From Pelagibacteraceae bacterium (GTDB lineage: Bacteria > Pseudomonadota > Alphaproteobacteria > Pelagibacterales > Pelagibacteraceae), in contig VTPL01000002.1 of NCBI GenBank assembly GCA_008638165.1, positions 1 through 43,913 of the forward strand: a stretch of 43,913 nt of DNA, in the 5' to 3' direction. Of the stretch, positions 34,713 to 43,913 are shown piece after piece (within the stretch, counting starts at the first letter, position 1; the number at the start of each line of letters is the position of its first letter). The notes under the pieces are model-generated. The model was not told the DNA's origin. It searched no databases and worked only from the letters and a program-made list of their open reading frames with translations. The position numbers were made by a program, and so were the translations under genes.

Positions 34713-34741
34713 TTGACATATTACAGATACAAAGATATTTT
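34713..34741 (+). promoter_or_regulatory. Predicted promoter of ilvE
   Basis: A perfect -35 box TTGACA (34713-34718) is followed by a 17-bp spacer and TATTTT (34736-34741), four of six bases of the -10 consensus. Transcription would start near 34748, about 18 nt before the ATG at 34766. The box lies in the divergent gap with the MarR gene, whose product could bind here. Confidence 0.5.
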
Positions 34742-34765
34742 TCAGTAATAATTTTTATTTCATAA

Positions 34766-35647
34766 ATGATACCGTACGACAAAAGATCTGGAAAAATTTG
34801 GTATAATAGTGAGCTTGTAGATTGGGCTGACGCCAAGATACATGTTCTAAACCATGGCTTACATTATGCTAGTTGTGTATTTGAGGGTGAAAGAGTTTAT
34901 GATGGATCTATATTTAAATTAGAAGAGCATACATCAAGACTTTTTTATTCAGCAAAAAGGATGGGAATGACTATTCCTTATTCAGAAGCAGAAATTAATG
35001 ACGCTTGTAATAAAATAATTGCAGTTCAAAAAGTAGAAAATGGTTATGTGAGACCTACTATTTGGAGAGGAAGCGAGATGATGGCAATTTCTGCACAACA
35101 AACTAAAATTCATGTTGCAATTGCAACATGGGAATGGGGATCTTACTTTGATCCAAAATTAAAAGTTGAGGGTATAAAATTAAATATTTCTAATTGGAGA
35201 AGACCTGCTCCTAATACAATTCCTTGGGATACAAAAGCATCTGGTCTTTATATGATTTGTACATTGTCAAAACACGAAGCTGAAAAACAGGGTTATACAG
35301 ACTCGTTAATGTTAGATCACGAAGGTAATGTTGCTGAAGCAACTGGTGCAAATATTTTTTTTAAAGATAAAAATAATGAAATACACACACCAATACCTGA
35401 CTCTTTTTTGGATGGAATAACAAGACGAACCGTAATCGAAATTGCAAAATCAAAAAATATCAAAGTTCATGAAAGAAAAATTAATCCCTCGGAGCTTAGT
35501 GATTTTGTTGGTTGTTTTTTAACAGGAACAGCAGCAGAGATTACCCCAGTATCGTCTATTGCAGATTATCAATTTAAAGTTTGTAATCTAATTATAGATT
35601 TAAATGAAAGTTATCAAAATTTAGTTAGAAAGAAAAAGGCAGCTTAA
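34766..35647 (+). CDS. ilvE: Branched-chain amino acid aminotransferase
   Basis: PLP enzyme of fold type IV, 293 residues, that makes or breaks down Val, Leu and Ile. It has the N-terminal HVLNHGLHYASCVFEGERVY, the PLP Lys region IPWDTKASGLYM near residue 159, LMLDHEGNVAEATGANIFF near 185 and GCFLTGTAAEITPV near the C-terminus. D-amino-acid transaminases share the fold, but the FEGER and RRPAPNTIP segments favour IlvE. It is preceded by a good promoter and its stop interlocks with pgsA in TTAA. Confidence 0.93.
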   Translation: MIPYDKRSGKIWYNSELVDWADAKIHVLNHGLHYASCVFEGERVYDGSIFKLEEHTSRLFYSAKRMGMTIPYSEAEINDACNKIIAVQKVENGYVRPTIWRGSEMMAISAQQTKIHVAIATWEWGSYFDPKLKVEGIKLNISNWRRPAPNTIPWDTKASGLYMICTLSKHEAEKQGYTDSLMLDHEGNVAEATGANIFFKDKNNEIHTPIPDSFLDGITRRTVIEIAKSKNIKVHERKINPSELSDFVGCFLTGTAAEITPVSSIADYQFKVCNLIIDLNESYQNLVRKKKAA

Positions 35648-36228
35648 TCTTTATTGTCTTCTGATATTGCGTGGTCGATTCCTTTTCGCATGTACTCATA
35701 ACCAGTAAACAATGTAAGGGCTGCAGATAACCACAATAAAATTATTCCAATAGTTTGTGCATTATAATCTTGAAAATTTAATATTCTATTTCCTGTATCA
35801 CCAGAAAGTAAAAGTGCGATAGAGACCATTTGTAAAACAGTTTTTAGTTTTGCAAGATTTGAAACGGGTAATTTAATTTTACCTTTGGCTAAAAATTCTC
35901 TTAATCCTGATATAAGTATTTCTCGTGTTAGTATAATTATTGCAGCGATTACTTCATAGTTTCTTATAGTGCCATCCATGACTAATAGGATTAAAGCGGT
36001 TGCAACAATTATTTTATCTGCAATAGGGTCAAGAAGCTCACCTAATTTAGATTCCTCACCCATCATTCTTGCCAACATTCCATCTAAAAAATCGGTGAAA
36101 GAAGCCACTATAAACAAGATTAAAGCTGTTAAATCACCATAAAATCCTGGCAAATAAAAAGCTAACACAAAAAATGGGACTATAATAATTCGTCCAATAG
36201 TTAGAATATTTGGTATTTTTTTTAACAT
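35644..36228 (-). CDS. pgsA: CDP-diacylglycerol-glycerol-3-phosphate 3-phosphatidyltransferase
   Basis: Membrane enzyme that starts phosphatidylglycerol synthesis; 194 residues with about five helices. The CDP-alcohol phosphotransferase signature is complete: DFLDGMLARMMGEESKLGEL followed by LDPIADK, i.e. DxxDGxxAR then GxxxDxxxD, which binds the two metal ions. The N-terminus NILTIGRIIIVPFFV is typical of PgsA. It lies 3 bp after uvrC and is the last gene of the uvrB-to-pgsA run; uvrC-pgsA is a widespread neighbour pair. Confidence 0.95.
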   Translation of the reverse strand: MLKKIPNILTIGRIIIVPFFVLAFYLPGFYGDLTALILFIVASFTDFLDGMLARMMGEESKLGELLDPIADKIIVATALILLVMDGTIRNYEVIAAIIILTREILISGLREFLAKGKIKLPVSNLAKLKTVLQMVSIALLLSGDTGNRILNFQDYNAQTIGIILLWLSAALTLFTGYEYMRKGIDHAISEDNKD

Positions 36229-36231
36229 TTT

Positions 36232-38067
36232 TTACTCGTGAAAGAAGTTATATATCTTATTTGCAACTTTTTCTTCAACACCTTCAACTGATTTAATTTC
36301 ATCTAAACTTGCAGATTCAACTGCTCTTGCTGAACCAAAATGGTTCAATAGCGCTCTTTTTCTTATAGCACCAATTCCACTGATTTGGTCTAATAATGAC
36401 TTTGTTAGGTTTTTTGACCTTTTGGATCTGTGCGAGTTAATTGCAAACCTATGAGCTTCATCTCTTAATCTTTGCAAAAAAAATAAAGTTGGGTCATTTC
36501 TTTCAAATTTATATGACTTACCATTATAAAAGAATGTTTCATTGCCACTGTTTCTGTCTTTGCCTTTTGCAATAGCAATCATGGGAAGGTCATGTAGCCC
36601 AAATTCATTTAATACTTCTTTTGCAACAGAATATTGCCCCTTTCCACCATCAATTAGAATTAAATCTGGCAATGTTAAATAGTTGCCACTTTCCAGCATA
36701 GCTCGTTTAAATCTTCTTGTTAGAACTTCCTTCAACATTGCAAAATCATCTTGTTCAGCACCTTTAGTTTTAATATCAAATTTTCTATATCTTTTTTTTA
36801 TAAAACCTTCTTCACCAAAGGTTACCATTGCCCCAACACTGTTAGTTCCCTGAATATGACTATTGTCGTAAATTTCTACAAGATTGATATTATTTTTTAG
36901 ATCGAATTTTTTTGAAATACCTTCAAATAAATTTTTATTATTATTTGCTTCATACAATTTTCTATTTAAAGCCTCTTTTGCATTTTTTTCAGCAATAGCA
37001 ATAATCTTTGCTTTTGAACCTTTTTTGGCAACTGAAATACTGATATTAGCATTTTCTTTTTTTGTTAAGGTGTCCTCTATTAGCTTTTTATCCTCGATAT
37101 CAACATTAATAATTATTAATTTTGGAACATTCTTATTTTCATAAAATTGCATTAAGAATGAAGACATAATTTCAGAAATATTCTGCTCAGGATCATGTCT
37201 TGGAAAGTAAGATTGATTGCCCCAGTTTTGCTTTGCTCTATAAAAAAATACTTGAATACAAGTTTTTCCAGATTCTTTGTATGCAGCGATTACATCTGCT
37301 TCAATTAAATTTGCCTCATTCACTCTTTGAGAAGATTGAATAATATTTAGTGATTTTATTCTGTCCCTAAAAATTGAAGCTTTTTCAAAATCAAGATTTT
37401 CACTTGCCGCTTCCATTTGCTTAGATAAACTTTTTTGTATTTCTCTTGATTTGCCAGATACAAAATGAATTGCATCATCAACAGATTTTTTATACTCGTC
37501 TTTTTCTATATAACCAACGCAAGGACCAGAACATCTTTTGATTTGATATAAAATACAAGGACGTTCTCTATTTTTAAAAGTAGAGTCATCACATACTCTT
37601 ATTTGAAAAACTTTTTGTAACATTTTAATAGTCCAATTTGCTGATCCAGCTGATGCAAATGGACCGAAATAAAATCCATCTTTATCTTTTTTACCTCTAT
37701 GTTTTGTGACTTGAGGCCACTTATCTTTGTTACTGATAAATATAAATGGAAATGATTTATCGTCCTTGAGAAGAATATTAAATTTTGGTTTGTTTTTTTT
37801 TATTAAATTTGCTTCTAGTAACAAAGCCTCACTTTCATTAGCAGTAATTGTAATTTCTAGTTTTGCAGTTTGAGAGAGCATTCTCTCAGTTCGAATAATG
37901 TGATTTTTTTCACTTACATAACTTTTTAATCGATTTGGTAAATTTTTAGCCTTTCCCACGTACAAGATATCACCTTTTTGATTTAGCATCTTGTAAACGC
38001 CAGGACTTTTGGGGATTAAGGGTAACTCTTTTTTGATTACTTCTTTTCCAATATCAGAACTTCTCAT
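36232..38067 (-). CDS. uvrC: Excinuclease ABC subunit C
   Basis: Nuclease that makes both cuts in nucleotide excision repair. I start at the ATG at 38067 (611 residues); a longer frame would begin with TTG at 38097 and overlap folB by 44 bp. The GIY-YIG nuclease is at the N-terminus ([20 protein letters not shown]). The Cys-rich segment is [15 protein letters not shown], then the UVR helices ([17 protein letters not shown]) and the RNase H-like C-terminal nuclease ([29 protein letters not shown]). The end has two helix-hairpin-helix motifs ([29 protein letters not shown]). Confidence 0.96.
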   Translation of the reverse strand: MRSSDIGKEVIKKELPLIPKSPGVYKMLNQKGDILYVGKAKNLPNRLKSYVSEKNHIIRTERMLSQTAKLEITITANESEALLLEANLIKKNKPKFNILLKDDKSFPFIFISNKDKWPQVTKHRGKKDKDGFYFGPFASAGSANWTIKMLQKVFQIRVCDDSTFKNRERPCILYQIKRCSGPCVGYIEKDEYKKSVDDAIHFVSGKSREIQKSLSKQMEAASENLDFEKASIFRDRIKSLNIIQSSQRVNEANLIEADVIAAYKESGKTCIQVFFYRAKQNWGNQSYFPRHDPEQNISEIMSSFLMQFYENKNVPKLIIINVDIEDKKLIEDTLTKKENANISISVAKKGSKAKIIAIAEKNAKEALNRKLYEANNNKNLFEGISKKFDLKNNINLVEIYDNSHIQGTNSVGAMVTFGEEGFIKKRYRKFDIKTKGAEQDDFAMLKEVLTRRFKRAMLESGNYLTLPDLILIDGGKGQYSVAKEVLNEFGLHDLPMIAIAKGKDRNSGNETFFYNGKSYKFERNDPTLFFLQRLRDEAHRFAINSHRSKRSKNLTKSLLDQISGIGAIRKRALLNHFGSARAVESASLDEIKSVEGVEEKVANKIYNFFHE

Positions 38068-38479
38068 TACTTCTTTTTTTAGTAATTTGGATACCAACTG
38101 ACGAACATTCTTTTAAAATTTCAAGTTTTTCAATTTTTAACATTATTTTTTCAATTCTTTTATCTTTGAATAATTCATCAAATACAGCTTCTGCTAGCGT
38201 TTCTAGAAAGTTATAATGTTTTTTGTTAACTAGCTTTGTAATTAATTTTACTACAGTTCCATAATTCACAATTGATTTAATATCTTTATCATTAGTTGGC
38301 TTTTTATCCTGGTAATCAATTTCTAGACTGAATTTTACCTTTTGAGGTTTTTCTTTTTCAAAATCATAATATCCAAGTTTAAGTTCTAGAGTAAGTTCAT
38401 TTATGAGAATTTTTTTTTCATAATTAAATAAACTTCTATTTTTATTTATTTTAACTATTTTAAAGTTATTTTTTTTCAT
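38054..38479 (-). CDS. folB: Dihydroneopterin aldolase
   Basis: Folate-pathway enzyme converting dihydroneopterin to 6-hydroxymethyl-dihydropterin; 141 residues. Recognisable parts are [20 protein letters not shown], the central [26 protein letters not shown] with the substrate-binding Glu, and the Lys-containing strand [11 protein letters not shown]. An N-terminal extension of about 25 residues is Lys/Asn-rich and longer than usual. It overlaps the SDR gene by 4 bp and uvrC by 14 bp. The SDR next door resembles pteridine reductases, which supports a pterin role for both. Confidence 0.88.
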   Translation of the reverse strand: MKKNNFKIVKINKNRSLFNYEKKILINELTLELKLGYYDFEKEKPQKVKFSLEIDYQDKKPTNDKDIKSIVNYGTVVKLITKLVNKKHYNFLETLAEAVFDELFKDKRIEKIMLKIEKLEILKECSSVGIQITKKRSNEKF

Positions 38480-39209
38480 TCTTTTCCTAATACATCTGGT
38501 GTTTGCCAGTTAAGTGACTGCCCACTATCTATTGCGATTACTTGTCCTGTAATAGAACTATTTTTTATAAAAAAGTCAACTGCATTGCAAATTTCATTAA
38601 CATCGACTTGTTTTTTTAAAGGTGTGGCTAAATACTGTTTTTTAAAATGTTGATTTGACTGTCGCTTATTTTTTATTGTGGGACCAGGCGCAATACCATT
38701 CACTCTGATATTTGGAGCAAGGCTCATCGCACTTGTTTTAGTTAAAGTATAAAGGCCAGTTTTGCTCAGTGTATAAGAGAAAAAAAAAGGAGTTAATTTA
38801 AACACTCTTTGATCAATAATATTAATAATATTATTATTTCCTTTTGAAACAAATTTTGAAAATTTTTTTATAAGTAATGCAGGTGCTTTGAGATTTGCAT
38901 TTATATGAGCGTCCCAACTTTTTGAAGTAAAATCAGTTATTTTATCATTTTCAAATAGTGATGCATTATTAATTAGGCAATCAAAATTTTTTAATTTCTT
39001 TTTTGCAAAATTAATTATTTTATCAATATCTTTTTCTTTTGTAAGATTTCCTTGGACTAAAAAGACTTTAGCATTTTTTTTTATCAGATTTTTTTTGAGA
39101 TTTTCTGCTTGTGTTTTTGATTTGTTATAATGAATAACTATTTCTTTATTGGGCCCAGCAAGCTTCATTGCAATAGCCGCCCCAACTCTTGTTGCAGCTC
39201 CTGTTATAA

Positions 39210-39228
<19 letters not shown>
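38476..39228 (-). CDS. Short-chain dehydrogenase, pteridine/dihydromonapterin reductase-like
   Basis: NAD(P)H-dependent SDR of 250 residues. The nucleotide motif is [19 protein letters not shown], with Arg in the glycine loop as in pteridine reductases (TGxxxRxG). NNASLF is the structural NNAG-like motif, the catalytic Tyr-Lys is in [19 protein letters not shown], and [10 protein letters not shown] follows. The expected Tyr-xxx-Lys is present. It starts with GTG, overlapping uvrB by 19 bp, and is followed by folB. Pairing with folB suggests FolM-like reduction of dihydropterins or dihydrofolate; a general SDR function remains possible. Confidence 0.8.
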
Positions 39229-42601
<3,373 letters not shown>

Positions 42602-42610
42602 ATTATCTTT

Positions 42611-43555
42611 TTAGTGAGATAAAAATTTTTCAGCTTCAAGAGCAGCCATACAGCCCATACCTGCAGCAGTTACAGCCTGTCTAAAAGTTTTGTCTTTAAC
42701 ATCACCTGCAGCATAGACACCTGGGATATTTGTTTCTGTAGAGTCTGGTTTAGTAATTAAATAGCCTTCTTTATCCATATCTAATTGTTCTTTAAATAAC
42801 GCTGTTGCTGGATCGTGACCAATTGCAATAAACAAACCATCAACCTTCATTTCTGTAATTTCATTGGTTTTTAAATTCTTTACTTTGATACCCTTTACAT
42901 TTTTAGGTTCATTGTCACCAATAACTTCATCAACTGCGCTGTCCCAAATGATTTCAATTTTTTTATTTTCCATTAATTTTTTTTGGAGCATTTTTTCAGC
43001 TCTCAAAGTATCTCTTCTATGAATTAATTTAACTTTTGAAGCAAATTTCGTTAGAAACATAGCTTCTTCTACAGCAGCATTACCGCCACCAACTACTGCA
43101 ACTTCCTTATCTTTGAAGAAAAAGCCGTCGCATGTTGCACAAGCTGAGACACCAAAACCTCTGAACTCTTGTTCTGATTTTAAGTTTAACCATCTTGCTT
43201 GAGCACCTGTTGAAATAATTATGCTATCGGCAGTATATTTTTGTCCACTATCACCTACAGCCTCGAATGGTTGTGATTTTAAATTCACTGAGGAAATATG
43301 ATCTTCTATCATTTCTGTTCCAACTGCTTTGGCTTGATCTTTCATTTGATCCATTAACCACGGGCCTTGAATTACATCTGCAAAACCAGGATAATTTTCA
43401 ACATCGGTAGTCGTAGTTAATTGTCCACCAGGTTGTGCCCCATAAACCAATATTGGATTTAACATTGCTCTTGCTGCATAAACTGCAGCTGTGTATCCGG
43501 CAGGACCAGATCCAATAATTAATACTTTTGTGTGTTTAGTTGGATTTTGACTCAT
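42611..43555 (-). CDS. trxB: Thioredoxin-disulfide reductase
   Basis: FAD/NADPH flavoenzyme that keeps thioredoxin reduced; 314 residues, a normal length. It has the FAD motif VLIIGSGPAGYTAAVYAARA, the redox-active pair in SACATCDGFFF near residue 140 (CATC), the NADPH motif VAVVGGGNAAVEEAMFL with the HRRDTLRAE that favours NADPH, and the C-terminal GVYAAGDVKDKTFRQAVTAA. It probably supports peroxiredoxins such as the one at 74-559. It starts 21 bp from the divergent ELM1-family gene. Confidence 0.97.
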   Translation of the reverse strand: MSQNPTKHTKVLIIGSGPAGYTAAVYAARAMLNPILVYGAQPGGQLTTTTDVENYPGFADVIQGPWLMDQMKDQAKAVGTEMIEDHISSVNLKSQPFEAVGDSGQKYTADSIIISTGAQARWLNLKSEQEFRGFGVSACATCDGFFFKDKEVAVVGGGNAAVEEAMFLTKFASKVKLIHRRDTLRAEKMLQKKLMENKKIEIIWDSAVDEVIGDNEPKNVKGIKVKNLKTNEITEMKVDGLFIAIGHDPATALFKEQLDMDKEGYLITKPDSTETNIPGVYAAGDVKDKTFRQAVTAAGMGCMAALEAEKFLSH

Positions 43556-43576
43556 ACGAGAGGTATATAGTCATTA

Positions 43577-43913
43577 ATGTCTAAATTAAAAGGGATTTTA
43601 TTAACCGAAGGAATGCATGGGATGATAAGCCAGGTAGAAGGTTTAGCCAAAGCTCTTGATTTAGATTTTACTCACCACAAAGTTGAACTTGATAGTTTTT
43701 GGAAATTATTTCCTCCAAAATTAACTCCTATTTCTCAAAAAGTTTTTAAAAAGATTAATGCTGACGATTTTGATGTAATTATATCCTGTGGGAGAAAAAG
43801 TGTAATTCCATCTATTTTTTTAAAAAAAAACTCATCAAAAAAAGTTGTTAATATTCATATCCAAGATCCAAAAGTAAGTTTAGATAATTTTAATTTTATT
43901 ATAGCTCCAGAAC
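43577..43913 (+). CDS. ELM1-family protein, N-terminal part (runs off right edge)
   Basis: An ATG at 43577 opens a frame that stays open to the window end, giving 112 residues. The sequence contains LTEGMHGMISQVEGLAKAL, then VIISCGRKSVIPSIFLKKN and IHIQDPKVSLDNFNFIIAPE, matching the mitochondrial-fission ELM1 family (DUF1022-like), where TDGKAGH, a GR-S segment and a QDP segment recur. These proteins resemble GT-B glycosyltransferases; the bacterial function is not established. It is divergent from trxB with a 21-bp gap, and its end lies outside the window. Confidence 0.8.
   Translation, partial: MSKLKGILLTEGMHGMISQVEGLAKALDLDFTHHKVELDSFWKLFPPKLTPISQKVFKKINADDFDVIISCGRKSVIPSIFLKKNSSKKVVNIHIQDPKVSLDNFNFIIAPE

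Overview
The window looks like a piece of a SAR11-type marine alphaproteobacterial chromosome (Pelagibacterales, Candidatus Pelagibacter or a close relative). The reasons are the strongly A+T-rich DNA (about 30% G+C by eye), the Lys/Asn/Ile-rich proteins, almost no non-coding DNA (the longest gap between genes is 92 bp), and alphaproteobacterial genes and gene orders: CcrM-type methyltransferase, FoF1 subunits b and b-prime, DciA-like/DsbA/SMC, lgt-midA-pgeF-prs-rplY-pth-ychF, and Rieske-cytb-cytc1. A retinal-making cassette (crtI, crtB, crtY, blh) fits a light-using marine bacterium. No rhodopsin gene and no crtE lie inside the window. The species assignment is inference; no database was searched.

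Layout. 1-77: tail of an unidentified gene, then a peroxiredoxin (+). 551-13221 (-): fifteen genes in one direction with gaps of at most 39 bp: dciA-like, dsbA-like, smc, atpI, atpB, atpE, atpF-prime, atpF, crtI, crtB, crtY, blh, ispH, thrB, rnhA. 13222-15353 (+): mutY and a flavin monooxygenase. 15350-17804 (-): ccrM, rnhB and a family-4-like uracil-DNA glycosylase. 17819-21731 (+): TPR protein, ispE, tRNA-Gln and a CCA-adding enzyme. 21728-23506 (-): greA, hemF, trmL. 23568-26120 (+): petABC, the cytochrome bc1 complex. 26097-32009 (-): ychF, pth, rplY, prs, pgeF, midA, lgt. 32061-32312 (+): ubiK. 32290-34697 (-): an EnvZ-like kinase, an OmpR-like regulator and a MarR regulator. 34766-35647 (+): ilvE. 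35644-41381 (-): pgsA, uvrC, folB, a pteridine-reductase-like SDR, uvrB. 41417-42601 (+): aspartate aminotransferase. 42611-43555 (-): trxB. 43577 to the end (+): start of an ELM1-family gene.

How the genes work together. The proton motive force is a theme: cytochrome bc1 makes it, the Fo sector uses it, and the retinal pathway right behind the Fo genes supplies the chromophore for a light-driven proton pump presumed to be elsewhere. IspE and IspH feed isoprenoid precursors into the carotenoid branch. Genome maintenance is well represented: mutY, UDG, uvrB, uvrC, rnhA, rnhB, smc and ccrM.

Most striking observations: (1) an SMC of 857 residues that seems to lack the usual hinge domain; (2) a near-consensus ccrM promoter with one GANTC site touching the -10, one in the spacer and one upstream, which suggests methylation feedback; (3) a tRNA-Gln ending 3 bp before the start codon of the CCA-adding enzyme; (4) the retinal cassette directly behind the Fo operon; (5) convergent genes that overlap at their stop codons, three of them sharing a 4-bp palindrome; (6) a uracil-DNA glycosylase-like protein without its iron-sulfur cysteines and with Ser in place of a motif His. 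No mobile element, CRISPR array, riboswitch or convincing intrinsic terminator was seen, and no gene-free stretch exceeds 300 bases.
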